Numbered from the stretch's first letter, positions 52,417 to 61,572 are shown. The stretch: 64,000 bases of DNA from Oryzomonas sagensis (GCF_008802355.1 NZ_VZRA01000002.1:219642-283641); one strand, 5' to 3'. Translations and numbers: made by a program. Notes: generated by a model not told the origin, from the sequence alone.

Positions 52417-53440
52417 TGCGATGCGGAGGGAAAGAGGAACCGGGGACGAGGCGGGCAGCGTGGCAACCATCGACCGGCGGCGGACCATGAGGGAAGCCGT
52501 CGTACGCTATGGGCGGCGTCTTCTGACGCCCGGAGCCCGCACCGATCCCGATGCCGTGCTCCGCCTCATCGCCTGGATCGCCGGCATCTCCATCGCCGCC
52601 GTCCTGGCGCTTTCGGCGGTTACGGTCTACGAGATCACCGCGGGAGAGGCGACGCGGGACGCCAGGGAGGCGGCCGCCCGGGTCAGCCGGGCCATGTTCG
52701 AGGAACAGCGGGACCGGCTGGCACCCAGGGGGAGCGACGGCCGGTACCGCATCCAGCCGAATCAGGCCGACCTGCCGGTCATTGACCGCTATTTCCGCAC
52801 CTATCTTAGTAACTTCGACATCCTCAAGGTCAAGGTCTATACCCCCGCCGGAAAGATCGTCTACAGCACCGACAGGAAGATCATCGGCCATACGGACGCC
52901 GATAACAGGCGTCTGGCCAGGGCCTTGACGGGGGCGGTCGATTCCCACACGGAGAAGAAGGACCGGATGCTCGACCTGCGGGACGAGACGAAATTCAACA
53001 TCGCCGTGGTGGAAACCTACATCCCCATCAGGGCGGGGAACGAGGTCATCGGCGTCTTCGAGCTCTACACGGACGTTACCCCCTACAGCCGTGCGATCGT
53101 CCATATCGTTACGCTGACCGTGGCCTGCCTGGCGGGTATCCTGCTGTCCGTGCTTGTCTGCGCCTGTCTGGTGATCAGAAGGGGAACCGGGATACTCAAG
53201 GATACGCAGCAGGAGCTTGCCCATAAGGTGCTGCTGCTGGAAGAGGCCCTGGCGAACGTGAAGCATCTCGAGGGCATCATCCCGATCTGCATGTATTGCA
53301 AGAAGATCCGGGACGACAAGGCGAGCTGGCAGCAGTTGGAACAGTACATATCGAACCACTCCGAGGCCCGCTTCAGCCACGGCATCTGTCCCGAATGTTA
53401 TGAAAAGCAGTTGCAGGAAATCAAGGACGGGTTGGGGTGA
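52409..53440 (+). CDS. Membrane sensor with C-terminal Cys-rich module
   Basis: 343 aa from ATG 52409. TM1 (~55-78), a periplasmic CACHE-like sensor (80-230: FDILKVKVYTPAGKIVYSTDRKIIGH, VVETYIPIRAGNEVIGVFELYTDVT), TM2 (~235-260), a short coiled coil, then a module with HLEGIIPICMYCKKIRDD ... HGICPECYEK. That module is known at the C-terminus of some receiver and PAS proteins in this phylum; the four Cys suggest metal binding. There is no kinase, cyclase or EAL domain. Confidence 0.85.
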   Translation: MDDAMRRERGTGDEAGSVATIDRRRTMREAVVRYGRRLLTPGARTDPDAVLRLIAWIAGISIAAVLALSAVTVYEITAGEATRDAREAAARVSRAMFEEQRDRLAPRGSDGRYRIQPNQADLPVIDRYFRTYLSNFDILKVKVYTPAGKIVYSTDRKIIGHTDADNRRLARALTGAVDSHTEKKDRMLDLRDETKFNIAVVETYIPIRAGNEVIGVFELYTDVTPYSRAIVHIVTLTVACLAGILLSVLVCACLVIRRGTGILKDTQQELAHKVLLLEEALANVKHLEGIIPICMYCKKIRDDKASWQQLEQYISNHSEARFSHGICPECYEKQLQEIKDGLG

Positions 53441-53524
53441 ATGATTCGAGGGGCTGTTGCCTTTCCCTTTGCTCCCATGGGGGTATAATCACATGCAACC
53501 GCAGGACGATGCAGAACCGCAAGA

Positions 53525-54052
53525 TTGGTGAAGAGTGTGAATCCGCGACGTATCAGACCAGAACTGCCCGGTGCCGTTAAACGCACCATCATGTATGCCC
53601 TCTTCTTTACCGCGCCGTTTTTCTTGTTTGCCTACCTGGTGGGGGGCGACACCCTGCAGCGGAGCATCAGGAACTATCGCCTGGTGCATTCCGGGCTGAA
53701 ATCCAGCGGGGTCATTGTCGAGTACCGGGAGCAGCAATGGAGCCTCTTGGGCCGCAAAGGCGACAAGGAGGTGCGCCCGGTCGTCACGTTCGGGACCCAC
53801 GACGGCAGGACGGTTACCTTCGAATCCCTGTACCGTCCCCATTACCGCGGGTTTTCCATCGGCCAGACCGTGCCGGTCCTCTACGACCGGGATAATCCGC
53901 GCGATGCTGAAATCGACAAGCCGGAGCGGCTCTGGGGCGGGATGGTGTTCCCCTATGCGGTGAGCGGCGTTTTGCTCCTGATCGGCTGCTGGCCGCTCGT
54001 CGCCCTCCGCAAGAACAGCCGCGGGCGGCGCACGCGGGGCGGTAGGGGGTGA
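53525..54052 (+). CDS. DUF3592 membrane protein
   Basis: 175 aa from TTG 53525 (GTG 53528 or 53537 also possible). Two membrane helices (YALFFTAPFFLFAYLVG near residue 30 and VFPYAVSGVLLLIGCWPLV near 150) flank the DUF3592 beta domain (SSGVIVEYREQQW, VRPVVTFGTHDGRTVTFES, IGQTVPVLYDRDNPRDAEID). Unknown function. It ends 52 nt before pssA. Confidence 0.83.
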   Translation: MVKSVNPRRIRPELPGAVKRTIMYALFFTAPFFLFAYLVGGDTLQRSIRNYRLVHSGLKSSGVIVEYREQQWSLLGRKGDKEVRPVVTFGTHDGRTVTFESLYRPHYRGFSIGQTVPVLYDRDNPRDAEIDKPERLWGGMVFPYAVSGVLLLIGCWPLVALRKNSRGRRTRGGRG

Positions 54053-54104
54053 TCTGATGCCGAACGTGTGTGCCCAACGGGAAAAAGGACAGGAGCAATG
54101 CGCC

Positions 54105-54731
54105 ATGACGACGAAAAAACAGCATAAACCTTTTGCCATGATCCGGGAGTTCCAGCTTGCCGACTGGTTTACCCTGGCAAACGCGGTCTGCGGCACCGGG
54201 GCGCTGTTTTCCATGCTGACGTACCTGCAAACGGGCGAGATCAGCCATGTGTCCTTTGCCTGCGGGATGGTGCTCGCCGCCCTGGTCTTCGATGTCCTGG
54301 ACGGGCGGGTCGCCCGGTGGCGGCAGAAGAGTTCCGGCATGGGGCGCGAACTGGATTCCCTGGCGGATGTGATCTCCTTCGGCGTCGCCCCGGCCGTGAT
54401 CGGCTACGGCTGCGGCATGCAGGGGCTCTACGACCGCATCGTCCTCACCGGTTTCGTCGCCTGCGGCGTCTCCCGCCTGGCGCGTTACAACGTTACGGCC
54501 GGGGAACTGTCCGACGCCGACGGCAAGGTGAAGTATTTCGAGGGAACCCCGATCCCCACGTCGCTCTTGCTGGTGCTGGTGCTCTTTCTGGCGGCCACCC
54601 GGGGGGCCGTGCACGAGTATCTCTGGTTCGGGCAGGTGGCGTTCGCCGGTTTCACGCTGCACCCGCTGGTGCTGATCTTCGCCGTCTCCGGCTCGCTGAT
54701 GGTGAGCCGCATCCGGTTTCCCAAGCTCTGA
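54105..54731 (+). CDS. pssA: CDP-diacylglycerol-serine O-phosphatidyltransferase
   Basis: 208 aa from ATG 54105 (a longer start at 54057 is possible). The CDP-alcohol phosphotransferase motif is complete: FDVLDGRVARWRQKSSGMGRELDSLAD with all Asp residues. It opens with FQLADWFTLANAVCGTGALFSM and has six to seven membrane helices; FGVAPAV follows the motif as in PssA. It makes phosphatidylserine, precursor of phosphatidylethanolamine. No psd gene is in the window. Confidence 0.92.
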   Translation: MTTKKQHKPFAMIREFQLADWFTLANAVCGTGALFSMLTYLQTGEISHVSFACGMVLAALVFDVLDGRVARWRQKSSGMGRELDSLADVISFGVAPAVIGYGCGMQGLYDRIVLTGFVACGVSRLARYNVTAGELSDADGKVKYFEGTPIPTSLLLVLVLFLAATRGAVHEYLWFGQVAFAGFTLHPLVLIFAVSGSLMVSRIRFPKL

Positions 54732-54917
54732 GAGATGCCGGGCCGGTTCCCCTTCCTCCTGCGCAACCCCCCGGTTTAACGGATTTTTTCCACTAAGTTG
54801 TTCTACATCGCCACAACGGTATGGTATGATAAGACAATGCCTTGGAGTACGAAAGGGGGCAGCCTGTTTCCCGCCCGGTTTTTCCGGGGGAGACCAGATC
54901 AGCGACAAGGAGACCTT

Positions 54918-55511
54918 ATGAGAAAATTGTTAGCGGCAGCAGCGGCGGTGGCCCTGCTCCAGGCGGCTCCGGCGGCTTGGGCGGGCATCTCTTTCAACAT
55001 CAACGTGGGCGGCCCGCCGGTCGTCATCGCGCAGCCCCCCGACTTCCTCTATCCGGCCGAACTGGGCTTCGGCGTGGCTGTCGGCGTGCCCTACGACATG
55101 TTCTATCTCTCCGGCATCTACTTCATCAACCGGGGGGGCGGTTGGTATCGCACCTCGTACTACGGCGGCGACTGGGTGCGGGTGCGCTATCGGGAACTCC
55201 CTCCTGAACTGCGCCGTTACAAGATGGGGAGGATCCACGAATTCCGCGACCGGGAATACCGCGTCTATTCGAGGGATCGGGATCACTATCAGGGGCGATA
55301 CTACCGTCCCGACCGGGACGGGCGCCGCGACATGGGACAGCCGGGACGCGAGCAGCGCCGCGACATGAAAGAGGAACGCCGCGACATGAAAGAGGAACGC
55401 CGCGACCAGCGCCGGGATGTGAAAGAAGAACGTCGTGAGCAGCGTCGGGATGTGAAAGAAGAACGCCGCGAGCAGAAAGACGAACGTCGCGACGAGCGGG
55501 GCGGCCGGTAG
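54918..55511 (+). CDS. Secreted protein with charged tandem-repeat tail
   Basis: 197 aa from ATG 54918 with AAGGAG. Signal peptide (1-22), then a conserved domain (ISFNINVGGPPVVIAQPPDFLYPAELGFGVAVGVPYDMFY is in the protein; key parts WYRTSYYGGDWVRVRYRELPP) of the type seen in Geobacter-like secreted proteins. From residue ~140 it is almost only R, E, K, D and Q: RRDMKEE and RR(E/D)QRRDVKEE units. The tail is probably helical and may bind polyanions. Function unknown. Confidence 0.72.
   Translation: MRKLLAAAAAVALLQAAPAAWAGISFNINVGGPPVVIAQPPDFLYPAELGFGVAVGVPYDMFYLSGIYFINRGGGWYRTSYYGGDWVRVRYRELPPELRRYKMGRIHEFRDREYRVYSRDRDHYQGRYYRPDRDGRRDMGQPGREQRRDMKEERRDMKEERRDQRRDVKEERREQRRDVKEERREQKDERRDERGGR
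55362..55500 (+). repeat. In-frame tandem repeats encoding RRD(M/V)KEER
   Basis: GAAAGAGGAACGCCGCGAC-type and GTGAAAGAAGAACG-type units of 21 to 36 nt recur five to six times, all in the coding frame. The copies differ at a few positions, so copy number may vary between strains. Confidence 0.75.
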
Positions 55512-55628
55512 GCGCACCCATCCCCCAGCCGTTACGGATGCGAAGGGTCAGGCAGACAGGTCTGGCCCTTCGTCCGTTTTGGACGCCCACGGCCTGGAAT
55601 CGGGTCCGGCTGGCAGGAGGGTGAAGTT

Positions 55629-55853
55629 TCAGAGGTCTTTGGGGAAGCCGATCCGCGACTGGATGTAGGGCAGCCACTCCGCCGCCCTGCCGAGCTCGCC
55701 GGGGTTGCACCGGCTGCAACCGACGCAGGCCAGGGCATCGTTGTTCTTCTGGTACTTCACGCAGGCATCCGTGGTGATCCGGGCTGCCATCCTCCGGCAG
55801 TCGACCATGATGTGGGTCTGCATGAAGACATCGGATTCAAGAGATTCGGCCAT
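55629..55853 (-). CDS. Small Cys-rich protein, hypothetical
   Basis: 74 aa. It contains IMVDCRRMAARITTDACVKYQ and ALACVGCSRCNPGEL, five cysteines with a CxxCxxC group, suggesting an iron-sulfur or zinc site. No signal peptide. Likely cytoplasmic; no family assigned. It may start at an internal Met (MQTHIMVD). Confidence 0.65.
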   Translation of the reverse strand: MAESLESDVFMQTHIMVDCRRMAARITTDACVKYQKNNDALACVGCSRCNPGELGRAAEWLPYIQSRIGFPKDL

Positions 55854-55979
55854 ATCATCACCTCGATGACACTGCTCTCATGGCTCTTGGCACTCCAGTG
55901 ACCGTACCTATTCTATAGCATATGCCGATCCGTTTGCAAGGGCCGATGCGGGGCGGGGGGGGGACGGCCGAAACGTCCG

Positions 55980-58964
55980 TTATCCCATCGCCTTGCGGAT
56001 CATCTGGCTGAGTTTGAGCAGGTTGAACGGTTTCTGCAGGTAGTGGAGCGAGGCCTCCGGTATCCCCTTGGCGGAGATGACGTCGGCGGTGTAGCCCGAC
56101 ATGAAGAGCGCCGGGGTGCCGGGGCGCAGCTCCCGAATCCGGTCGCACATCTCCTTGCCGTTCATCCCCGGCATGATGATATCGGTCAGGACCAGGTCGA
56201 TGTCCCCCAGGTCGCGCCCCGCGCAGAGCTCGATGGCCTCCCCGGGTGATTTGGCTATGACGGCGCGGTAGCCCAGGGTGCCCAGCATCTTCGCCGCCAG
56301 GTCGCACAGCGCCTCCTCGTCCTCCACCAGCAGAACGGTGCCGCTGCCGGGGGCCACGCGGCGCTCGTCCTCCCGGGGTTCGGCGGCGGCCCCTTCCTGC
56401 GCCATGCGGGGGAAGAAGATGTTGAAGGTGGTGCCGAAGCCGACCTCGCTGGACACGGTGATGAACCCCTTGTTCCGGGACACGATGCCGAAGATGGTCG
56501 CCAGCCCGAGCCCGGTTCCCTTGCCGACCTCCTTGGTGGTGAAGAAGGGCTCGAAGATGTGCCCCAGGGTCTCCGCGTCCATGCCGCAGCCGGTGTCCCC
56601 CACCGACAGTCGCACGTAATCGCCGGCCCGGGCCGGGGCGATCCCCTGGCAGGCGGCCTCGTCCAGGGACGCGTTCCCGGTCTCGATGCTGAACAGGCCG
56701 CCGTCGGGCATGGCGTCCCGGGCATTGACCGCCAGGTTCATGATGATCTGGTCGATCTGCGTCGGGTCGAGCAGGGCCGGCCAGATATCCTCCGCCGGCC
56801 TGAATTCGAACCTGATGTCCTCGCCGATGAGCCGCCCCAGGCTCTTTCTGGCATCGGCGATGATGGCGTTGATGTTGACCGTGCGCGGCGAGATCACGTC
56901 GCTGCGGGAGAAGGCGAGGAGCTGGCGGACGATCTCGCAGGAATGGTTGGCCGCCTTCTGCATCTCCTCCAGGTAGTGGGTCTGGTCCTGGCTCAGGGAA
57001 TTGGGCTGCAACTTCAGCAGGTCGGCGTAGCCCATGATGATGGACAGCTTGTTGTTGATGTCGTGGGCGACCCCGCCGGCAAGCCTGCCCACCGCTTCCA
57101 TCTTCTGGGCCTGGTTGAATTTCGTCTGGAGCGCCTCCCGCTCCTGCTCCCCCTTCATCTGCCGGCAGATCTTCCAGGCGGAATCCAGCAGCACGCGCAG
57201 GTGCAGCACGTCCGCCTGGTCGTAATCCCCGGCCTTGTTGGCGACGCATACCACCGCCGCGATCTCCTGCCCGCCGAAGACCGGGACCGACAGGAGCCGC
57301 TCCAGGGGGATCTGCCCGGCCGGGCCCCCCTTTTTCAGCGGATCGGGGTGTTCATAGCTGTTCACGATGACCGGCTGCCGTTGGCGCAGCGCCTCGCCCC
57401 ACAGGCCGGCTTCCCCGAGCGCCGAGGGCACCCGCTGCCCCGTGGCGCCGCACGCCGCCGCGGCGTCCCGCGACCACGCCGTGTGGATGAGTTCGCGGCG
57501 GGCCTCGTCATAGACGAAGATGGCGCCGAACCTGCTGGCGGTGAGCCCCAGGGCCTCCTCCAGGGCGTAGTCGAGAAAGCCCTGGACGGAGTCGCAGCGG
57601 TACTGCAGAATCCTCACCAGGCTTTCCAGGCGCTGGAAATTGAGGCCCATCTGGAACTGCGCGTTACGAAGCTCCGTAATGTCGGTGATCACGATGATGA
57701 GGGCCAGCAGGCTGCCGTCGTCGCCCAGGTGCCGTTTGGCGTTCAGGAACCCCCAGAAGTCGCCCCCATCCCGCTTCAGGTAGTGGCGCTTTTCCGCGAT
57801 GGCGTCGATCTCGCCCCGTACCAGCTTGTCGAGCAACTCGTCGGAGACCGGGCGCTCATCCGGGTGCACATGGTCTTCGTACCGGGAGCCCGCCATCTCC
57901 TCGCCCTCGAAGCCGTAGAGCCGGCTTGCGCAGCGGTTGGCAAAGGTGATGACGCCGTTGGCGCCGACCATGACGATGCCGGCCTGGGCCGCATCGAAGA
58001 TGATGCGCAGCTTGTCTTCCGTCTGCCGGTGTTCGGCGATCTCCTCCTCCAGCTGGTATGCCTGCTCCTGCAGCGCCTCCTGGGCCGTCTGCCGCTCCCC
58101 GATTTCCTCTTCCAGTTGGAAGGCCTGCTCCTGCAAGGCCTCCTGAGCCACCTGCCGTTCGGCGATCTCCTCCTCCAGTTGGATGTTCTGGTCGTGGAGG
58201 CGCTCCTGGTTGCGGGCCAGCTCGTCCGCCATCTCGTCGAACGACCGGGCCAGGCGGCCGAGCTCGTCCGTACCCGGGGCCATGGCCCGGGCGCTCAGGT
58301 TGCCGTCCTTAATCTCCTTCACCACCCCCAAAAGCCGGTCGATGGGCCGGGTGATGAGGAGGTGCAGGAGAAACGACAGGAGCAGCGCAAAGACGAGCAG
58401 GGCGGCGCTCAGTTTGGCGGCGCTCTTGTACGCCTCGTGCCGGAGGTGATCGACCTGGCCGGAAAAATCGTAGCCCACGAACAGGATGCCGCTCTGCTGC
58501 GGCCTGATCTCCCCGGCCCGCATGCCCAGGGTCACGGGATAGTAGCCGTGGAGGTGATCGGTTGTCCCCGGGTAGAGCGTGCCATGGTGGAGGGATATGG
58601 CCTTGCCGGCACGCTCCCCGTCGTAATGGGGGATAGCGGCGGCGTCCCCGTTCACCCATTCCTGGCGGCTGGCGATGAGCACCCGGTGGTCGGCACCCAC
58701 CAGGGCCACGGCAGCCACCTGGGGGGAAAGGGCCGCATAGGAGAGCCGTTGCGCCGCCTGCCCCTGTTCGCCCCGCATCAGGCTGTCCGAGAGGAGGTCC
58801 TGGAGCTGGGTCATCTGGGTGTGGGCCGTTTCGGTCAGGGAGCCGATGATCGCCTGCTTTCCTTCCCGTATGCGGTCAAGGGTGAGAACGAGGATCAGCA
58901 GGAGGGTTACGGTGAAAACGATGCCGGGAATGAGGAGGCGCAGGCGGTAGCGGGGAAGGGTCAT
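55980..58964 (-). CDS. Hybrid sensor histidine kinase D (HAMP-PAS-GAF)
   Basis: 994 aa. TM1 (10-30), periplasmic sensor (30-190), TM2 (190-212), HAMP, then three ~21-residue helical repeats (QLEEEIAERQ-AQEALQEQA, residues 261-325), PAS (325-440), GAF (455-605: GLTASRFGAIFVYDEARRELIHTAWS), HisKA with H634 (GVAHDINNKLSIIMGY), HATPase_c (NLAVNARDAM, DTGCGM, GKGTGLGLATIFG) and a receiver with D928. It starts 1 nt after the stop of the solute-binding lipoprotein gene, so the two are translationally coupled. Confidence 0.94.
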   Translation of the reverse strand: MTLPRYRLRLLIPGIVFTVTLLLILVLTLDRIREGKQAIIGSLTETAHTQMTQLQDLLSDSLMRGEQGQAAQRLSYAALSPQVAAVALVGADHRVLIASRQEWVNGDAAAIPHYDGERAGKAISLHHGTLYPGTTDHLHGYYPVTLGMRAGEIRPQQSGILFVGYDFSGQVDHLRHEAYKSAAKLSAALLVFALLLSFLLHLLITRPIDRLLGVVKEIKDGNLSARAMAPGTDELGRLARSFDEMADELARNQERLHDQNIQLEEEIAERQVAQEALQEQAFQLEEEIGERQTAQEALQEQAYQLEEEIAEHRQTEDKLRIIFDAAQAGIVMVGANGVITFANRCASRLYGFEGEEMAGSRYEDHVHPDERPVSDELLDKLVRGEIDAIAEKRHYLKRDGGDFWGFLNAKRHLGDDGSLLALIIVITDITELRNAQFQMGLNFQRLESLVRILQYRCDSVQGFLDYALEEALGLTASRFGAIFVYDEARRELIHTAWSRDAAAACGATGQRVPSALGEAGLWGEALRQRQPVIVNSYEHPDPLKKGGPAGQIPLERLLSVPVFGGQEIAAVVCVANKAGDYDQADVLHLRVLLDSAWKICRQMKGEQEREALQTKFNQAQKMEAVGRLAGGVAHDINNKLSIIMGYADLLKLQPNSLSQDQTHYLEEMQKAANHSCEIVRQLLAFSRSDVISPRTVNINAIIADARKSLGRLIGEDIRFEFRPAEDIWPALLDPTQIDQIIMNLAVNARDAMPDGGLFSIETGNASLDEAACQGIAPARAGDYVRLSVGDTGCGMDAETLGHIFEPFFTTKEVGKGTGLGLATIFGIVSRNKGFITVSSEVGFGTTFNIFFPRMAQEGAAAEPREDERRVAPGSGTVLLVEDEEALCDLAAKMLGTLGYRAVIAKSPGEAIELCAGRDLGDIDLVLTDIIMPGMNGKEMCDRIRELRPGTPALFMSGYTADVISAKGIPEASLHYLQKPFNLLKLSQMIRKAMG

Positions 58965-58965
58965 G

Positions 58966-59919
58966 CTAGGGTCTCCTGACGACGAGCCGGGCGGGATCGA
59001 CCGGCCGGTCCAGCAGTTTTCCCCGCAGCATGACGTCGGCGAGCCGCTTGGCCGGCGGCAGCAGGGCGCCGGACAGGAGCCGTTGGTTCTCGTCCCTGTC
59101 GGGGATGGCGAGCCCGCCCAGGGACGCCTTGAACTGGCCCGCCGTCAGGCCTTCGCGTTTCCCCATGATGCTGGCGGCATCGGCGGGGTTGGCGCGCAGG
59201 TACGCCAGCGCCTTGAACCACCCCTCCTCCAGCGTCTTCACCTGGCCGGGCCGCGATTGCAGCATATCGGCGCGCACCACGACCACATCGATGACCTCGT
59301 TCGGAATCCGGCGGCTGTCGAAGATGCTGTGCGCCCCCAGGGCCAAGAGCCGCGTCCTGGCCGGCTCGAAGGTGACCACCGCGTCAATGTCGCCCGCGCT
59401 GTAGGCGTGTTCGTGCTCCTGCACCGGAACCGGCACGACGGTCACATCCCGGGGGGTGAGGCCGGCCTGGTCCAGGGCCCGGGTCAGGACATAGGCGCCG
59501 AGGGCCATGGATTCGACGCCGACCCGTTTTCCCTTCAGGTCGCGGACGGTCCCGATGGCGGGACGGGCCATGATGGCGTCGGCGCCGTGGGAGATATCCG
59601 CGATCAGCAGTATGCGCACGTCGATCCCGTCCTGCACCAGCAGGAGCGCCTCGTCCAGGGTCAGGGCGGCGACGTCCACGGCGTGGTTGCGGAACGCCTT
59701 CAGCACATCGGTCGCGGTGGTCATCTCGTGGAACCGCACCGCGGAGTCCGGGTAATAGCCCAGGGAACGGGCCAGGTAGAGCGGCTCGTAGCCGGGCCAG
59801 ACATTGGTTGCGACCTGCAGGGGGGCGGGGGCCTCCCGCCTGCACCCCGTCATGCCGAAAAGCCACGGCAGGCAGAGGCAGGCGCAAACCATGATTCGAA
59901 CAATCGATATGTGCCTCAT
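58966..59919 (-). CDS. ABC-type solute-binding lipoprotein (NMT1/TauA-like)
   Basis: 317 aa from ATG 59919. Lipobox LFGMTGC (residue 26 region). The SBP_bac/NMT1 fold shows NVWPGYEPLYLARSLGYYPDS, VDVAALTLDEALLLVQDG, LKGKRVGVESMALGAYVLTRAL and IDAVVTFEPARTRLL. No permease or ATPase gene is adjacent; instead it is coupled to hybrid kinase D. It may present a ligand to the kinase rather than serve transport. Confidence 0.9.
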   Translation of the reverse strand: MRHISIVRIMVCACLCLPWLFGMTGCRREAPAPLQVATNVWPGYEPLYLARSLGYYPDSAVRFHEMTTATDVLKAFRNHAVDVAALTLDEALLLVQDGIDVRILLIADISHGADAIMARPAIGTVRDLKGKRVGVESMALGAYVLTRALDQAGLTPRDVTVVPVPVQEHEHAYSAGDIDAVVTFEPARTRLLALGAHSIFDSRRIPNEVIDVVVVRADMLQSRPGQVKTLEEGWFKALAYLRANPADAASIMGKREGLTAGQFKASLGGLAIPDRDENQRLLSGALLPPAKRLADVMLRGKLLDRPVDPARLVVRRP

Positions 59920-59952
59920 GGGCAGCCTCGCAGCATTTTCCGCCCCTGCCAT

Positions 59953-60325
59953 ACACCGTGGCCAGGAGGGCGCGGAGGGGAGGGAGGTGAGATTTTTTTA
60001 AGGTCAGCCGAAATCGTATAAAGTATACAGCAAATCGGGAAATTGTGAAGTCTTTTCAAGCGCCTTTTACGGCCCGGCACCTCGCCCGGACTCCCCGCTC
60101 CGGGACGGTGCGGAGGGTGCAACGCGCTATTTTCCAACGTTTTTAATTGGTCTTTTTTGCACATTGCTCTTGAAATGGCGATTTGCGTAGGGTAGAAGTG
60201 ATAGCGCACCATGCCCGCACGCGGCCGCTCGCCCCGTGCCCCAGGTGCCGGACAGGGGGTGCGGCCCTTTCCCCTTTGGGGGGAGCCGGCATGCACCCGT
60301 ACTCAATCTTATCAAGGGACTCTCT
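59953..60325. other. Divergent intergenic region
   Basis: No gene found. It separates the minus-strand SBP-kinase operon from the plus-strand PilZ gene. AT-rich GTATAAAGTATAC near 60017 and AT-rich DNA near 60135 are promoter candidates. Confidence 0.4.
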
Positions 60326-61042
60326 ATGAAAGCCGATATCTATCATCTGGTGACCGTCAACGACGGCGCAGCGGACAATGCCGCCATCGTGCAGGTCTTT
60401 TCCGACATGGCGGCGAACAGGCTGAAACGCGACTTCTCGCTGCTGAATTATTACGACGAGGTGCCGGTGAGCTATGGCTCGACCATCGTCGGCGTGGAGG
60501 GCGACAGCGTGGAACTCAAGGTCCATGAACACCAGGCGTTGATCCTGAGACAGGACAACAGCGCGCTCATAAAATGCCCCCACTTTCACAACGATCTGGG
60601 GGTGCATTGTTATGCCTCCTATGTCAACGTCGCCAAGAAGACCGTTATCCTGCACAACTTCGCCTATGCGCAGATCCGGGCGGAACGGCGGGAGGCGGTC
60701 CGGGTCCGGGTCCGCGATCCGCTGCCGGTGAAATTCACCTGCGGCGACGTCGAGATTGAGGGGAACCTGGTGGATATCTCGGGCAGCGGCGTCTCGATCC
60801 ATGCCGATCCGGTCCCGGCGACGGATACCGACCAGGGGGGGGTGCTGCATCTCGCGCTCGCCGGGACCGCTCTGAAGATCCCGGGAACGTTCGTCAGGGC
60901 CACGGCTGACGGGAACGACGGCACTACCTGTATCTTTCAGATAAAGCCCGACCCCAGGGCCGACACGATCATCGGCCGCTTCATCTACCAGCGCCAGGTT
61001 GAAATCATCCAGCAACTCAAGGATGAAGTGGCGGTGGAATAA
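60326..61042 (+). CDS. PilZ domain protein
   Basis: 238 aa from ATG 60326. An N-terminal ~115-residue domain (LLNYYDEVPVSYGSTIVGVEGDSVELKVH, YvcR/YcgR-N-like) is followed by PilZ with the c-di-GMP signature RAERREAVRVRV (RxxxR) and VDISGSGVSI (D/NxSxxG). It should bind cyclic di-GMP and act on an unknown partner. The next gene begins 1 nt after its stop. Confidence 0.92.
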   Translation: MKADIYHLVTVNDGAADNAAIVQVFSDMAANRLKRDFSLLNYYDEVPVSYGSTIVGVEGDSVELKVHEHQALILRQDNSALIKCPHFHNDLGVHCYASYVNVAKKTVILHNFAYAQIRAERREAVRVRVRDPLPVKFTCGDVEIEGNLVDISGSGVSIHADPVPATDTDQGGVLHLALAGTALKIPGTFVRATADGNDGTTCIFQIKPDPRADTIIGRFIYQRQVEIIQQLKDEVAVE

Positions 61043-61043
61043 C

Positions 61044-61511
61044 ATGAAATTCAGACTCTGCGCCGTACTCATCATAGCCCTTTTCGTGGCGGGCGTCGGG
61101 TTCGCCCCGGCGGCCCCGGCGGCCGTTGAAAATTGGGCCTATACCTACCCCGATGCCGCCTTCGAACTCTGGTCGTGGTCCCGGGACAACCCCGCGGCCG
61201 CCCGAACGTTTTCCCGGTGGGATGCCGTCAATCACGAGCGTTCCAGGATGATCGTCACCTGGGCCCTCGCCCACCCCGGCAAGGGGATCGAGCTGTTCCT
61301 GGAAAGCCACCCCTCTTGGGCGGACGTGGAGCAGCTGGCGGGGCGGTACCGTCCCGCCGCCAGGACGCTTTTGGCGTGGTGCCGTCATTATCCCGGGGCG
61401 GCCAGGGCGTTGATGAAATCCTCCTCCAAAAACCGTGTCCGGGCGGCAACGCCGCCGGCCAGACCCGCAGCACCCCCGGAAGGGGCTTCCGAGGCAGGCC
61501 CGCAAGAATAA
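61044..61511 (+). CDS. Hypothetical secreted protein after pilZ
   Basis: 155 aa with a signal peptide (1-27). It has Trp-rich helical repeats with a roughly 25-residue period: YPDAAFELWSWSRDNPAAARTFSRW, HPGKGIELFLESHPSWADVEQLA, YRPAARTLLAWCRHYPGAARALM. The tail is Pro/Ala-rich. Directly coupled to the PilZ gene. No family known to me. Confidence 0.7.
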   Translation: MKFRLCAVLIIALFVAGVGFAPAAPAAVENWAYTYPDAAFELWSWSRDNPAAARTFSRWDAVNHERSRMIVTWALAHPGKGIELFLESHPSWADVEQLAGRYRPAARTLLAWCRHYPGAARALMKSSSKNRVRAATPPARPAAPPEGASEAGPQE

Positions 61512-61550
61512 AAAGGGGAGAATGCACAAAACTCCGGGAGGCATGGAAAA

Positions 61551-61572
61551 GGCCCCGGGTTTCTCCGGGGCC
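61551..61572 (+). terminator. Hairpin downstream of the PilZ operon
   Basis: GGCCCCGG and CCGGGGCC form a perfect 8-bp stem around GTTTCT, about 40 nt after the stop. The T-tract is weak. Confidence 0.6.

Noticed and set aside
55362-55500. Possible CRISPR-like array
   Set aside because: Repeats are contiguous, in frame and protein-coding, with no spacers.
56559-58979. 806-codon open frame on the plus strand
   Set aside because: Antisense to kinase D, whose domains are complete.
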